64,000 bases of DNA from Clostridium sp. CF012. Its GTDB lineage: Bacteria; Bacillota; Clostridia; Clostridiales; Clostridiaceae. A model generated the notes under the pieces. The model made no database searches. It saw nothing but the letters and a program-made list of their open reading frames with translations, and was not told where the DNA came from. Location: contig NZ_JAHLEF010000006.1 of assembly GCF_018861755.1 (NCBI RefSeq), positions 124,001 to 188,000 on the forward strand, written 5' to 3'. The position numbers and the translations under genes are program-made. This document shows, in pieces, positions 8,384 through 18,897 of this stretch; the first letter of the stretch is position 1; each line of letters opens with the position of its first letter.

Positions 8384-9496
8384 TTATTCTAATCTGGATT
8401 TTTTCTCTATAACAACGGGGAACTCTTCATCCCCTTTTAATACTGTATTCTCATTTATAATAGTATTCTTATCAATTATTACATTAGTTAATTTACATCC
8501 TTGTTTGATTTCGCAATTTTCAAATATTATGCAGTTCTTAAGTTCCGCACCCTCGTGCACTGTGACCCTTCTTGAAATTATACTATTTTCTATACTTCCT
8601 TTTAAAATACATCCATTGGATATAAGTGCATTCTTAACATTTGACCCATTAAAGTATTTAGTTGGTGCTCCATCTTTGCTCTTTGTATATATTAACCCAT
8701 TGTTAAAAAATAATTCCTTGGTTACTTTTCCATTTAGCATATCCATACTTGTTTTGTAATAATTTTTTATAGAATTTACACATTGAAGGTATCCTTTAAA
8801 CTCAAATGCATTTACATTAAGCTGGGATACGCTATTATAAATAGCTGCTTTTATTGAATTATGATAACCTGTCTGAACGCCGTTGTTTATAAGGGTTATA
8901 AGGGTACTTTTTTTCATTATAAACATTTCCATGGATATATTTAGTTTATCCTCTGCCCCGATGTTTTTGCCAATGCTCAAAACCTTATTTTCCTCATTAA
9001 TATACAGTGTGTTGCTATTTACATAATGCTTCTTCCCATTAATTGTTTTTTTGTATAATAGGGTTATATCACTACCTGATTCCTCATGAAATTTAGCAGC
9101 CTCATTATAATCCATGTTGCATAGCATATATGAGGAAGATATTATTACATAATCTTGCTTTGTTCTTTGAATATATTCCATATTATCACTTAATGCATCT
9201 ATATCTCTTAATTGCGATCCATCTGTTGTGAAATTAAATAAAAATAATCCATTTATTTTTCTATCTAAATCCCAAGATTTACCTGAGCCTAAATGATCCA
9301 CCAGTGATCTAGTTTTTGTGTTAGCAAATATACCTATATTATGAACACCTGAATTAACCATATTTGAAAGCACAAAATCAATAATTCTGTATCGTCCACC
9401 TATAGGTATAGATGCTATAGGCCTTGATTTTGTCAAACTTTTAATATTATCTTCGTTCTCATTTAGCATTAATATTCCTATATAGTTTTTAAGCAT
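8384..9496 (-). CDS. glgD: GlgD, regulatory/paralogous subunit of ADP-glucose pyrophosphorylase
   Basis: GlgD is the GlgC paralogue that pairs with GlgC in Firmicutes to form the active heteromeric ADP-glucose pyrophosphorylase. The protein is 370 residues. Its N-terminus lacks the GGxGxRL nucleotide-binding loop that GlgC has, reading NENEDNIKSLT there, while GGRYRIIDFVLSN is kept. The C-terminal third is a hexapeptide beta-helix (NALISNG, ENSIIS, KNCIIF). The gene is 17 bp after glgC. A truncated duplicate of its 3' part lies at 3812-4193. In Bacillus-type enzymes GlgD is activating but poorly catalytic on its own; that is known of the family and not visible here. Confidence 0.95.
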   Translation of the reverse strand: MLKNYIGILMLNENEDNIKSLTKSRPIASIPIGGRYRIIDFVLSNMVNSGVHNIGIFANTKTRSLVDHLGSGKSWDLDRKINGLFLFNFTTDGSQLRDIDALSDNMEYIQRTKQDYVIISSSYMLCNMDYNEAAKFHEESGSDITLLYKKTINGKKHYVNSNTLYINEENKVLSIGKNIGAEDKLNISMEMFIMKKSTLITLINNGVQTGYHNSIKAAIYNSVSQLNVNAFEFKGYLQCVNSIKNYYKTSMDMLNGKVTKELFFNNGLIYTKSKDGAPTKYFNGSNVKNALISNGCILKGSIENSIISRRVTVHEGAELKNCIIFENCEIKQGCKLTNVIIDKNTIINENTVLKGDEEFPVVIEKKSRLE

Positions 9497-9513
9497 ACTA
9501 GCACCCCCTCAAT

Positions 9514-10668
9514 TTATAATTTAGCTGATATTCTCGAATCGACCTTAATGTCTTTTCCTTGCTCTATAACAATAATATCTTCGCCATTGCCAATATGTGA
9601 ATTGCGCCTTATGGTAACATCGCTTCCTATAATCGCTTTATCAATAACCACATTATTTCCTATTTTAGTGTTTGGCAAAATAACTGAATTTGTTATTTTC
9701 GTATTTTTGCCTATATGCACCCCTTGGAAAAGGACACAATTATTTACCTCTCCAAAAACAGTACAGCCTTCATTTACCATTGCATTGCTTATCTTAGCCT
9801 CAGGTCCAATATATTGAGGTGGCAACATAGGATTAATAGTATATATTTTCCATTTAGTATCATGTATATTCAAATCATTGTCTTCAGACAACAAATCCAT
9901 ATTAGCTTCCCAAAAGCTTTCAATAGTACCAACATCTCTCCAATATCCTTTGAAGGGATACGCATATAGCTTCTGATTCTTTTTTATCATTTTTGGTATT
10001 ATATTTTTTCCAAAGTCATTATCGGAATTTTTATCAAGGTTGTCCTCTTTTAAAAGCTGTTTAAGAACAGCCCAATTAAAAATGTAAACTCCCATGGATG
10101 CTAAATTACTTTTTGGCTTTACTGGTTTTTCCTCAAATTCATATATAGTATCATCTTCCCGAGTGTTCATCATTCCAAATCTACTAGCTTCCTCTAGAGA
10201 AACCTCTAGTACAGCAATAGTAACATCTGCGGCTTTTTCTTTGTGATAATCTAGCATTTTGGAATAATCCATTTTATAAATATGGTCTCCTGATAAAATA
10301 AGCACATATTCTGGATCATAGCTATCAATGTAATTTGTATTTTGATAAATAGCATCGGCTGTACCATTATACCAATTACCCCCATCTTCACTTTGGTAAG
10401 GGGCAAGCATACTTACACCACCATTTCTTCTGTCTAAATCCCACGGTGCGCCTATTCCTATGTGAGAGTTTAGTGCTAATGGTTGGTATTGAGTAAGAAC
10501 TCCTACGGTGTCTATATTAGAATTAGAACAATTACTTAAAGAAAAATCAATAATTCTATACTTTCCTCCAAAGGGAACTGCTGGCTTTGCTATCATTTTC
10601 GTTAATTGTTTAAGTCTTGACCCTTGACCTCCTGCGAGTATCATAGCTATCATTTCTTTTTTTAACAT
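9514..10668 (-). CDS. glgC: Glucose-1-phosphate adenylyltransferase
   Basis: GlgC makes ADP-glucose from ATP and glucose-1-phosphate, the committed step of glycogen synthesis. The protein is 384 residues. It has the intact catalytic loop [12 protein letters not shown] near residues 13-24, [15 protein letters not shown], and the sugar-phosphate region around [10 protein letters not shown]. The C-terminal part is a left-handed beta-helix. The start ATG follows GAGAGGAG. It is the first gene of the glg operon, so the promoter should lie in the 450-bp divergent gap to dsdA. Confidence 0.97.
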   Translation of the reverse strand: MLKKEMIAMILAGGQGSRLKQLTKMIAKPAVPFGGKYRIIDFSLSNCSNSNIDTVGVLTQYQPLALNSHIGIGAPWDLDRRNGGVSMLAPYQSEDGGNWYNGTADAIYQNTNYIDSYDPEYVLILSGDHIYKMDYSKMLDYHKEKAADVTIAVLEVSLEEASRFGMMNTREDDTIYEFEEKPVKPKSNLASMGVYIFNWAVLKQLLKEDNLDKNSDNDFGKNIIPKMIKKNQKLYAYPFKGYWRDVGTIESFWEANMDLLSEDNDLNIHDTKWKIYTINPMLPPQYIGPEAKISNAMVNEGCTVFGEVNNCVLFQGVHIGKNTKITNSVILPNTKIGNNVVIDKAIIGSDVTIRRNSHIGNGEDIIVIEQGKDIKVDSRISAKL

Positions 10669-11116
10669 GCTAGTTCTCTCCTCTCTAAACCTCCGTTATT
10701 GCACAAATATACATTAGCTTTTAATAATTAAAATTTAAAACCCTATAATATAAATAAATAAATATCTACATACTTTAAAATTTAAATAATGAAAAATATT
10801 CTTGTTTTTGTATCATTTGTTAGAATATTTTCAATAATATATTTAAAATTATAACATATAATTATTAAAAAACGATTAAATAATAGTAAGTTTTTATTTT
10901 TTTCAGTTAATTTGAATTAGACCATCTTTTCTACATATTTTAACAATATTTTTCTGCACTTTTTGTAAAATTATAAACCAAAAATGTTACTAGCACAGCC
11001 ACCCTCAATACGTTATAATTTATAATAAGAGTACATAGTAGCATTAAGTTTTAATTGGTCAAATGGAATCAATATATCTTGTTTAAGTAAATATATTTTA
11101 CAATAGGGGTGTTAAA
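10669..11116. other. Divergent intergenic region between glgC and dsdA
   Basis: This 448-bp AT-rich gap must hold both promoters. I see no riboswitch, no clear inverted-repeat operator and no reading frame worth calling. The dsdA side ends with a GGGGTG ribosome binding site at about 11105. Confidence 0.6.
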
Positions 11117-12472
11117 ATGATAAATAAACTACCTGGTGAAAAAACTATTGATGAGTGCATACATGAGTTTCCACTTCTCAAAAATATTATACATACTAGT
11201 GAAGTATTTTGGGTAAATCCTAAATTAGAAGATTTCGACGTGGCAATAAAAAAGATTTCTTTGAATGAAGATCATGTAAAAGATGCAGAAAATAGATTAA
11301 CTCGCTTTGCACCACTTATCTCCAAATTATTTCCTGAAACTAAAGCACAAGGTGGCCTTATTGAATCTCCAATATATAGGGTTTCAAATATGCAAAGCAA
11401 TATTGAGAATTTATTTAATGTAAAAATCCCGGGTGTTTTGTTATTAAAATGCGATAGTCATCTTCCTATAGCTGGTTCTATTAAAGCTCGCGGTGGAATC
11501 TACGAGGTATTAAAGCATACAGAGGACTTGGCACTACAGTATGATTTAATTAAATTAGAAGATGATTATTCAATTATGGCGGGTGGGCAGTTCAGTATGT
11601 TTTTTAGTAAATACACTATTCAAGTAGGTTCTACTGGAAATTTGGGTCTTAGTATCGGAATAATGAGTGCAAAAATTGGGTTTAAGGTGATTGTACATAT
11701 GTCATCAGATGCAAAGCAGTGGAAAAAAGATTTACTCCGAAGTGTGGGAGTTACAGTTATTGAATATCAATCTGATTATAGTGTTGCGGTTTCCAAGGGT
11801 AGAGCGATTTCTGATAAGGATCCTATGAGTTATTTTGTGGATGATGAAAATTCAACCAATTTATTTTTAGGATATAGCACGGCGGCTTTTAGACTAAAGA
11901 AACAGCTAGAAGATATGAACGTTATTGTAGATAGTGATCATCCTCTTTTTGTATACCTGCCTTGTGGTGTAGGTGGTGGTCCTGGTGGTGTTGCCTTTGG
12001 ACTAAAATTATTATTTAAAGATAATGTACACTGCTTTTTTGCAGAGCCTACACATTCACCTTGCATGCTACTGGGCCTCATGACAGAGCAATATGAAAAA
12101 ATATCTGTTCAAGATTTTGGCATTGATAATATTACGCAGGCAGATGGGCTTGCTGTTGGAACTCCTTCTGGGTTTGTAGCAAGAACTATGCAAAATCTAT
12201 TAAGTGGTGTTTATACTGTGGAGGATAATATTTTATATATGCTTTTAAGCGCTTTAATAGATTCAGAGGATATATATTTAGAACCCTCTGCTTGTGCAGG
12301 AATTATAGGAGCTGCTAATCTATTTGCGGATGAATCTGCTACAGAATATTTAGCGACCCATAATTTAACTCATAAGATGACTCAGGCTACACACATTGCT
12401 TGGGCTACTGGTGGAAGTTTAGTACCAAAAGATGTCATGGATGGCTACTATAGAAAAGGCAAAAATTTATAG
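11117..12472 (+). CDS. dsdA: D-serine dehydratase (D-serine ammonia-lyase)
   Basis: DsdA converts D-serine to pyruvate and ammonia using pyridoxal phosphate. The protein is 451 residues, the normal size. The cofactor lysine lies in SIKARGG (Lys123). GSTGNLG at 171-177 and the glycine-rich phosphate loop [10 protein letters not shown] at 282-291 match the fold-type II serine dehydratases, and the N-terminal extension is that of DsdA rather than of IlvA. The start ATG follows GGGGTGTTAAA. Its 3' end overlaps the opposing MocR gene by 25 bp. Next to a MocR regulator and D-Ala-D-Ala ligase, it suggests a D-amino-acid theme. No DsdC-type LysR regulator is present. Confidence 0.93.
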   Translation: MINKLPGEKTIDECIHEFPLLKNIIHTSEVFWVNPKLEDFDVAIKKISLNEDHVKDAENRLTRFAPLISKLFPETKAQGGLIESPIYRVSNMQSNIENLFNVKIPGVLLLKCDSHLPIAGSIKARGGIYEVLKHTEDLALQYDLIKLEDDYSIMAGGQFSMFFSKYTIQVGSTGNLGLSIGIMSAKIGFKVIVHMSSDAKQWKKDLLRSVGVTVIEYQSDYSVAVSKGRAISDKDPMSYFVDDENSTNLFLGYSTAAFRLKKQLEDMNVIVDSDHPLFVYLPCGVGGGPGGVAFGLKLLFKDNVHCFFAEPTHSPCMLLGLMTEQYEKISVQDFGIDNITQADGLAVGTPSGFVARTMQNLLSGVYTVEDNILYMLLSALIDSEDIYLEPSACAGIIGAANLFADESATEYLATHNLTHKMTQATHIAWATGGSLVPKDVMDGYYRKGKNL

Positions 12473-13905
12473 CATTTCTCTGCTTCTTCTCCAATTATCC
12501 TTATACCGCTTTCTATATCTTCCATGGATAACCTAGAGAAGCCTAATCTTATAGTGTCGTCTCCGCTATCATCAGTATAAAATATATCTCCTGGAGCGAA
12601 TATAACCTCTCGCGTGTAACATCTTTCTAATAATTCTCTTGCGTTAATATCATCTAATTTTATAAATATATAAAGCCCGCCATCACCTAATATATATTTA
12701 TGTGGTATGTATTCTTTAGATAATCTTGTAATTAACTCATACTTTTCTTTATATATGTTTCTTGCTTTTTTTACGTATCTTTCAAAACTTCCACTTTTCA
12801 TATATTCATATAGAATTGCTTGATCTAATGATGAGGTGTGAATGTTTCTGCTTCTCTTTACACTTTCGAGCACATCTATGAGTTTTTCATCAGCAAAAAT
12901 CCATCCTATCCTTATTCCCGGAAAAAGGATTTTTGATAAACTTCCTATATAGATCACTGAGTTCTCCTCGCCACTAATGGCTACTATAGGTGCAATATGT
13001 GTGCCTAAATGCTGAAGCTCCTCGTTAAATCCATCTTCAATTATTGGTATGCCCTTCGCCTTTAGTAATTTATAGATATCTTCTCTTTTTTTATAAGGCA
13101 TCACCATTCCAGTAGGATTATGATAAGATGGAACTAGATACGCAGCTTTTATATCCGGGCTTTTAAGTACTTCTTTTAATTTATTTGAGTTTATTCCCTC
13201 TTTATCAACCTCAATGCCTATTATATCTAGTTCATGAAGCTTCATTAATTTTATTGCTGTATTATGAGTAGGGTTTTCACATATTATTTTGTCCCCACTT
13301 TCAGTAATTGAGGATAAAACTATATCAAAGCCTTCGGTGAATCCGTTAGTTATTAAGATACTTTTATTAGTTGTGCTAACTCCCTTTTGTCTCATATACT
13401 CTAGCAGAAAATTAATTAATGGTTTATATCCCTTTGCATATCCGTAATTAAGGATTTTGCCACCCTCATTAGAAATTATATTTAGGAAAGCTCTTTTAAA
13501 TTCTTCTATATCAAATAAACTTTCATCCGGTGCTATAGTTTTAAAAGAAATCATACCTTTTTTATATAATTTTTCATGATTCATAATATCTAGTTTTTCA
13601 GCACAACTTGCATAGCTATTAACATTATTTTCCCATTTGATATTCCATTCTTTATTCTTATTTGCATCTCTCTTAGAGACAAAGGTGCCGGTGCCATCTA
13701 TAGTGTAGGTCAAATTATAATCGCAAAGAAGCTCATAGGCTCTCATTATAGTAGTTCGGCTTCGCTTCATAAGAGACGCCATCTCTCTTGTTGAAGGTAG
13801 CTTGCTTCCTTGTGGAAGCATGCCATCTTCAATCATTTCCTTCATATAATTGTAAACCTGAATATAAATAGGCTCATGTTTGTTAAGCTTAATATCAAAA
13901 AACAT
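12448..13905 (-). CDS. MocR/PdxR-type GntR transcriptional regulator with aminotransferase domain
   Basis: This regulator joins an N-terminal GntR winged helix ([19 protein letters not shown], about residues 34-52) to a fold-type I aminotransferase domain. The latter has YHNPTG near 261-266 and SLSK with the cofactor lysine near 325, so it probably senses pyridoxal phosphate or an amino acid bound to it. I chose the ATG at 13903-13905, giving 485 residues, because GGAAGG lies seven bases upstream; the ATG five codons earlier has no site. The gene converges on dsdA and overlaps its end. MocR proteins often control a neighbouring gene, so dsdA or ddl are candidate targets, by inference only. 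It has not been possible to assign it to PdxR, GabR or another subgroup. Confidence 0.88.
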   Translation of the reverse strand: MFFDIKLNKHEPIYIQVYNYMKEMIEDGMLPQGSKLPSTREMASLMKRSRTTIMRAYELLCDYNLTYTIDGTGTFVSKRDANKNKEWNIKWENNVNSYASCAEKLDIMNHEKLYKKGMISFKTIAPDESLFDIEEFKRAFLNIISNEGGKILNYGYAKGYKPLINFLLEYMRQKGVSTTNKSILITNGFTEGFDIVLSSITESGDKIICENPTHNTAIKLMKLHELDIIGIEVDKEGINSNKLKEVLKSPDIKAAYLVPSYHNPTGMVMPYKKREDIYKLLKAKGIPIIEDGFNEELQHLGTHIAPIVAISGEENSVIYIGSLSKILFPGIRIGWIFADEKLIDVLESVKRSRNIHTSSLDQAILYEYMKSGSFERYVKKARNIYKEKYELITRLSKEYIPHKYILGDGGLYIFIKLDDINARELLERCYTREVIFAPGDIFYTDDSGDDTIRLGFSRLSMEDIESGIRIIGEEAEKCYKFLPFL

Positions 13906-14007
13906 TAGTGCACCTTCCATCTATAAAGATATAATTTAATCTCTTAATACTATAGGGCAATAATACCATCATTATTACCAGAAAATTTGTTATTACCAGA
14001 AATCTTC

Positions 14008-14904
14008 TTATTCAATCAAAGAGTACTGAATTATTTTATCTAAAAGTTGACTAAAATTTAGTCCATAAGCCTGAGCACTTTTGGGAAAAAGGCTATTTGG
14101 GGTCATACCTGGGAGAGTATTTATCTCAAGCACATATACCTCTTCATCCTTTATTATCATATCAATCCTAGCATACACCTTTAGTTTAAATGTATTCCAG
14201 CATTTCAAGGATATTTCCTCAACTTTCTCCCTTATGATTCTAGGCAATTCAATAATTTTTTCTTCTGCACCATCATTGTCATATTTTGAGCTATAATTAA
14301 ATAATTCTGATTTAGGATTTATAGATATTACAGGAAGTAATTCGCCATTTAATATTGGGCAGGTTATTTCTTCACCTTTTATATATTCTTCAATTATAAT
14401 TTCATCATCATATTTTAAAGCTTCGCAAACCCCATCTTTAAGCTCTAGCCTTGAATATGCCAATATAGTTCCAATACTTGAGCCACCACTATTAGGTTTT
14501 ACAATTAGAGGATATCCCATATTTTCTATTACACTATAATCAATTTTATTTTCGTCTTTTACTATTATCCACTTTGCAGTTTTTATTCCTTCTGATACAA
14601 ACAATTTTTTGCTTATATTTTTATCCATGCATAATGCACTAGCTAAAACACCACAGCCAGAAAAAGGTACCCCTAGGCTTTCTAGTATGGCTTGAATTCT
14701 TCCATCCTCACCGAATTTTCCATGAAGTGCAATAAATGCAAACTGTAGTGATTTCGCAGCAGCTATAAATTCATATTTATTATTTATTGATATAGGTACA
14801 ACCTCATATTTATCACTATCTAAGTTTTCAATAATCTGTTTTCCCGTCTGCAAAGATACTTCTTTTTCTGCTGATATTCCACCCATTATAACTCCTACCT
14901 TCAT
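14008..14904 (-). CDS. ddl: D-alanine--D-alanine ligase
   Basis: Ddl joins two D-alanines for peptidoglycan precursor synthesis. The protein is 298 residues, at the short end of the family but complete. The N-terminus [18 protein letters not shown], the first substrate-site block HGKFGEDG, the ATP-grasp stretch [16 protein letters not shown], and the metal-binding end [15 protein letters not shown] are all present. The ATG follows GGGGTGATTGT. It precedes the MocR gene on the same strand with an 87-bp gap that contains a direct repeat of TTATTACCAGAAA at about 13973 and 13991. Many clostridia also have a second ddl elsewhere, which cannot be checked here. Confidence 0.95.
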   Translation of the reverse strand: MKVGVIMGGISAEKEVSLQTGKQIIENLDSDKYEVVPISINNKYEFIAAAKSLQFAFIALHGKFGEDGRIQAILESLGVPFSGCGVLASALCMDKNISKKLFVSEGIKTAKWIIVKDENKIDYSVIENMGYPLIVKPNSGGSSIGTILAYSRLELKDGVCEALKYDDEIIIEEYIKGEEITCPILNGELLPVISINPKSELFNYSSKYDNDGAEEKIIELPRIIREKVEEISLKCWNTFKLKVYARIDMIIKDEEVYVLEINTLPGMTPNSLFPKSAQAYGLNFSQLLDKIIQYSLIE

Positions 14905-15016
14905 ACAATCACCCCTAAATTTATTTTCTTAATATTATTGTATGGGATGTATGCTATTTAAGTAAGAGCCACTACATTATAAATTTCATGAGGTAGTGGT
15001 ATCTATTATATCAAAA

Positions 15017-15056
15017 AATAAAACTTCAGTGGGATTATTATTCTCCTATTGAAGTC
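15017..15056 (-). terminator. Hairpin after speD, member of the ACTTCAGTGGGA repeat family
   Basis: The plus strand reads ACTTCAGTGGGA, an 8-bp loop, then TCCTATTGAAGTCGTTA, giving a stem of about 12 bp with G-T pairs. On the minus strand it is followed by TTTTATTTTTT, so it can end the speD transcript. The same blocks occur in the glgA-glgP element at 6814-6923. A separate short hairpin, GCCACTAC with GTAGTGGT, lies at about 14968-15000. Confidence 0.7.
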
Positions 15057-15089
15057 GTTATTAAGCTATTTTAGTGAACTTTAATAAAA

Positions 15090-15908
15090 TCACCCATTAG
15101 AAATGTCCATACCATAAAATATTTCCACCATTTCTTTTTTTAATTTCTTTATAATATCACATTTTTCATCATTATTTAAATCTTTTTCTGTAATCTCAAA
15201 TAAATAATTATCAAGCTCAAAATCGTTTAATATCATTTTTGTATGAAATATATTAGATTGATATATATTCATGTCAATTAAGTTATATCTATTTATAGTT
15301 TCACTGGCTATATAATTTTGTATAGAATTAATTTCATGATCTATAAAATGTTTTTTACCATCCATGTCTCTAGTAAAACCGCGTACCCTATAGTCAATGG
15401 TGATAATATCTGAATCAAAGCTACCTATTAAGTAATTTAGAGCTTTTAATGGGGAGATAGTTCCACACGTTGCTACATCTATATCAACTCTAAAGGTGCT
15501 TATATTATTTTGAGGATGGCTTTCCGGATAAGTATGTACCGTTACATGGCTTTTATCTAAATGGGCCACAATATTCTCACGTATTGGAGTTAGAATTCCT
15601 CTATTACAAGAAGGATCTACCATATATAGTGGAATTTCTTCCTCTGAAATAAGTAAGGTTACGCTTGCTCCTTGGGGATCATAATCTTGCTTCGCAATAT
15701 TTAATACACTAGCGCCTATTATTCCAGTAACATCAGTGAGAATTTTTGTTAACCTCTCAGCATTATATTGTTCATCAATATACTCTATATATTTTTTACG
15801 GTCTTCTTCTGTCCTTGTATAGCAAATATCATAAATATTAAAACTTAATGATTTTGTTAGGTTGTTAAATCCATATAGCTTTATCTTATTTTTATCATTC
15901 TTAGTCAA
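15090..15908 (-). CDS. speD: S-adenosylmethionine decarboxylase proenzyme
   Basis: SpeD makes decarboxylated AdoMet, the aminopropyl donor for spermidine. The protein is 272 residues, the long class 1A form like that of Escherichia coli (264), not the short Bacillus type. The self-cleavage site [14 protein letters not shown] is present. Cleavage between Lys119 and Ser120 would leave Ser120 as the pyruvoyl group. The start is TTG at 15906-15908 with GGGG seven bases upstream. No spermidine synthase gene (speE) lies next to it. It is flanked by ddl and asd with no sign of an operon. Confidence 0.94.
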   Translation of the reverse strand: MTKNDKNKIKLYGFNNLTKSLSFNIYDICYTRTEEDRKKYIEYIDEQYNAERLTKILTDVTGIIGASVLNIAKQDYDPQGASVTLLISEEEIPLYMVDPSCNRGILTPIRENIVAHLDKSHVTVHTYPESHPQNNISTFRVDIDVATCGTISPLKALNYLIGSFDSDIITIDYRVRGFTRDMDGKKHFIDHEINSIQNYIASETINRYNLIDMNIYQSNIFHTKMILNDFELDNYLFEITEKDLNNDEKCDIIKKLKKEMVEIFYGMDISNG

Positions 15909-16185
15909 CTCTATTCCCCATTTCTCTTAGACATCTTCTAAAAAAATTATATATCTTATGGCCTCATTGTCAAGACATAAATTTTTGTACATATCTATTC
16001 TATACAACTTTTTACTTGAAGTATATACTTTTTAACATTATAATCATTTATAATAGTAATCTTTATATGATTTTATATTTATTATTATTACTATTAACTT
16101 TATAATGTGGATTTGAATATATATAATTATAGCATTTATATTTTATCACAAATGTACATCATTAGAAAATGGAGGGATCAATAGG

Positions 16186-17271
16186 ATGGACAAAAAATTA
16201 AAAGTTGGTTTATTAGGTGGAACTGGTTTTGTTGGTCAACGTCTAGTTACACTACTAGCAGATCACCCTTATTTTGAAATAGCAGTTATTGCTGCTAGTG
16301 CGAACTCTGTGGGTAAAACTTATTTTGAAGCTGTAAATAATAGATGGAAATTAGACGTGCCAATGCCAGCCAGTGTTAAAAATATAGTAATAAAAAATAT
16401 AGATCAAGTAGATTTAATAAGCAGTGAAGTAGATTTTGTATTCTGCGCTGTTAACATGCCTGCAAATGAAATTAGAGAAATTGAAGAAAAATATGCAAAA
16501 GCTGAAACTCCTGTAATTTCAAATAACTCTGCACATCGCCATACATCGGATGTTCCAATGGTCATTCCAGAAATAAATGCTGACCATTTTGAATTAATTG
16601 TGGCTCAACGCAGGCGTTTAGGAACTAAAAAAGGCTTTATTGTTGCTAAACCAAACTGCTCAATTCAAAGTTATGTGCCTGCTATAAGTGCACTTATGCA
16701 ATATAAACCTAAAAAAATATTAGTTTGTACCTATCAAGCTATATCCGGCTCTGGGAAGATATTTTCTGACTGGCCAGAAATAAATGATAATGTTATACCC
16801 TATATAGGTGGAGAAGAAGAAAAAAGTGAGCAGGAGCCTCTAAAAATTTGGGGCCATTTAGAAAATGATAGCGTAGTTAATGCTACGGAACCTATAATAT
16901 CAACTCAATGCATACGTGTTCCTGTATCAGACGGTCACTTAGCTGCAGTGTTTGTTTCCTTTGAAGATAAACCATCCAAAGAAACTATTTTGCAGCATTG
17001 GGCGAGTTTTAAGGGTAAACCTCAACTTTTAAAACTCCCAAATGCACCTGAACAATTTTTAACTTACTTTGAGGAAAATGATAGACCACAAACTGGTCTA
17101 GATAGAAATATTGAAAAAGGTATGGGCATAGCAATTGGAAGACTCCGAGAAGATAGCTTATTTGACTATAAATTTGTTTGCCTATCTCATAATACTCTAC
17201 GTGGTGCAGCCGGTGGTGCAGTACTTACAGCTGAACTTTTAATGGCTGAAGGATATTTGACTTCAAAATAG
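16186..17271 (+). CDS. asd: Aspartate-semialdehyde dehydrogenase (archaeal/fungal-type)
   Basis: Asd reduces aspartyl phosphate to aspartate semialdehyde for lysine, threonine, methionine and diaminopimelate. The protein is 361 residues. It has the NADP loop GGTGFVGQRL at 11-20 and the catalytic cysteine in KPNCSIQSY (Cys158). Overall length and the PNCSIQ block match the branch shared by archaea, fungi and some bacteria rather than the usual 330-residue Bacillus form, so the genome may hold another asd. The ATG follows GGAGG with a rather long 10-base spacing. It stands alone, with a strong terminator behind it. Confidence 0.93.
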   Translation: MDKKLKVGLLGGTGFVGQRLVTLLADHPYFEIAVIAASANSVGKTYFEAVNNRWKLDVPMPASVKNIVIKNIDQVDLISSEVDFVFCAVNMPANEIREIEEKYAKAETPVISNNSAHRHTSDVPMVIPEINADHFELIVAQRRRLGTKKGFIVAKPNCSIQSYVPAISALMQYKPKKILVCTYQAISGSGKIFSDWPEINDNVIPYIGGEEEKSEQEPLKIWGHLENDSVVNATEPIISTQCIRVPVSDGHLAAVFVSFEDKPSKETILQHWASFKGKPQLLKLPNAPEQFLTYFEENDRPQTGLDRNIEKGMGIAIGRLREDSLFDYKFVCLSHNTLRGAAGGAVLTAELLMAEGYLTSK

Positions 17272-17283
17272 AAATAAAAATGT

Positions 17284-17337
17284 AAACCCCCCTATTATTT
17301 CAAGATGATTTTCATTTGAAATAATAGGGGGGGGTTT
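17284..17337. terminator. Very strong terminator after asd
   Basis: The arms AAACCCCCCTATTATTTCAA (17284-17303) and TTGAAATAATAGGGGGGGGT (starting 17316) form a stem of about 20 bp. It lies between the converging asd and hemL and can serve both. The G-run is explained by the stem and does not need a quadruplex. Confidence 0.88.
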
Positions 17338-17358
17338 AATTTTAAATGGTGAAATGGT

Positions 17359-17466
17359 GGGGACGGTTAACAACTAATTCACTTTAATTCACGGGGAATT
17401 CGTGGGGACAGTTAAGAAGTAATTTACTTTTAGCAAAATTAAGTCAAAAAGTTGTTAACCGTCCCC
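17359..17466. repeat. GGGGAC-repeat cluster B (three copies)
   Basis: Two plus-strand copies, GGGGACGGTTAACAACTAAT at 17359 and a diverged GGGGACAGTTAAGAAGTAAT at 17404, face one minus-strand copy at 17443-17466. The first and third pair perfectly over GGGGACGGTTAACAACT (17 bp). The cluster lies between the asd terminator and the hemL stop codon, so it could add a hairpin to the end of the hem transcript. Confidence 0.85.
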
Positions 17467-17476
17467 AGTTATTTAT

Positions 17477-18751
17477 TTAATATTTGAAACTCTTAAATGC
17501 TTCTAAGAATCTCTCAATATCCTCTTTCGTATGCTTAACACATAAGAATGTTGCCTCAAATTGAGAAGGTGCAATATTTATTCCACTTTTTATCATATGT
17601 CTAAAGTATCTTGCAAATAGCTTAGCGTCACAAGTTTTAGCATCTTCAAAATTTGTAACCTCTTTCTTTTTCGTAAAGAAAGGCGTAATCATGGAACCAC
17701 ATCTATTAACTACCATTGGTATTCCTTTTTCTTTTGCGATTTCTAGTAGTCCCTTTTGAAGTTCTTCAGAAAGCTTCTCCATGTGTTCATACAAGTTAGG
17801 GTTATTATAAAGCTTAGTTAATGTTGCGTATCCTGCTGCCATTACCACAGGATTCCCTGACATAGTACCTGCTTGATAAACTGGTCCCATAGGCGATAAT
17901 TGCTCCATTATCTCTTTTTTCCCGCCATAAGCACCACAAGGAAGTCCACCTCCCATGATCTTTGCATAAGTTATTAAATCAGGAGTTATTCCATAAATGC
18001 TTTGTGCTCCTTTATAAGCTACTCTAAATCCACTCATTACTTCATCAAAAATAAGTAGGCTCTTGTATTTATCACATAAATTTCTAAGCTCTAATAGAAA
18101 TTCTTTTTCAGCAGGGATAACTCCCATATTTCCTGCTACTGGCTCAATGATTATGCAGGCAATATCATCGCTATATTTCTCGAATATTTTTTTTACGCTG
18201 TCTATATCATTGTAACTTGCTATTATTGTGTTTATTATGCTTTCCTTTGGAACACCTGCAGATCCTGGTATCCCTGCGGTAATTACTCCTGAACCTGCCT
18301 CCACTAGAAATCCTTCGGCATGTCCATGGTAGCAACCTGCAAATTTTATTATTTTATCCTTTCCTGTGTACCCTCTTGCAAGCTTAACTGCACTCATTGT
18401 TGCTTCCGTACCTGAATTAACCATTCTAATCATATCTACACAATCTACCGTAGTGCAAATATGCTTTGCGAGTTTTAGTTCTATTTCTGTAGGTGCGCCA
18501 AAGGCTATAGCGTCAACGCATGTATTTTGTATAGCCTTTACTACATCCTCATCACTATGTCCAAGTATCATTGGGCCCCAGGCACAAACAAAATCTATGT
18601 ATTTATTTCCATCTTCATCATAAATGTAAACACCCTTACCTTTTTTAATAATTGGAGGATTTACATCTAAACCTTTAAAGGCTCTAACTGGACTATTAAC
18701 TCCACCAGGCATGTATTGTTTTGATTCATTAAATATGTTTAAATTCTTCAT
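17477..18751 (-). CDS. hemL: Glutamate-1-semialdehyde 2,1-aminomutase
   Basis: HemL isomerises glutamate-1-semialdehyde to 5-aminolevulinate, the first tetrapyrrole precursor. The protein is 424 residues, full length. The pyridoxal phosphate lysine lies in [12 protein letters not shown] (Lys264), with FDEVMSGFR at 235-243 and [11 protein letters not shown] at 111-121. The ATG follows AGAGGAG. It is the last gene of the cobQ-cbiB-hemA-hemL run, 146 bp after hemA, with two DnaA-box-like sites in the gap. hemB, hemC and hemD are not between them, unlike many clostridial hem clusters. Confidence 0.96.
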   Translation of the reverse strand: MKNLNIFNESKQYMPGGVNSPVRAFKGLDVNPPIIKKGKGVYIYDEDGNKYIDFVCAWGPMILGHSDEDVVKAIQNTCVDAIAFGAPTEIELKLAKHICTTVDCVDMIRMVNSGTEATMSAVKLARGYTGKDKIIKFAGCYHGHAEGFLVEAGSGVITAGIPGSAGVPKESIINTIIASYNDIDSVKKIFEKYSDDIACIIIEPVAGNMGVIPAEKEFLLELRNLCDKYKSLLIFDEVMSGFRVAYKGAQSIYGITPDLITYAKIMGGGLPCGAYGGKKEIMEQLSPMGPVYQAGTMSGNPVVMAAGYATLTKLYNNPNLYEHMEKLSEELQKGLLEIAKEKGIPMVVNRCGSMITPFFTKKKEVTNFEDAKTCDAKLFARYFRHMIKSGINIAPSQFEATFLCVKHTKEDIERFLEAFKSFKY

Positions 18752-18850
18752 TATATTCTCCTCTTTTCTTAATATTAAATTTTGATACTTTTATACTACT
18801 TTAGAAAAATGGACTATATCACTGTAGTAAAAATGATAATTCCCTATAGT

Positions 18851-18890
18851 TATCCACACCAAGCTAATTGAATTATGATGTTATCCACAA
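18851..18890 (+). promoter_or_regulatory. Pair of perfect DnaA-box nonamers between hemA and hemL
   Basis: TTATCCACA occurs at 18851-18859 and again at 18882-18890, 31 bp apart (about three helical turns) and in the same direction. A one-mismatch copy, TTATCCACG, lies in hemA at 19166-19174. The nonamer is the consensus DnaA binding site. Nothing else here looks like an origin. A regulatory or DnaA-titrating role is possible but unproven. Confidence 0.5.
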
Positions 18891-18897
18891 GTTATTA

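Noticed and set aside
15909-16185. Possible lysine riboswitch before asd
   Set aside because: The gap is AT-rich and none of the conserved lysine-aptamer blocks could be found.
17284-17337. Runs of C and G as a possible quadruplex
   Set aside because: The runs are the two arms of a perfect terminator stem.
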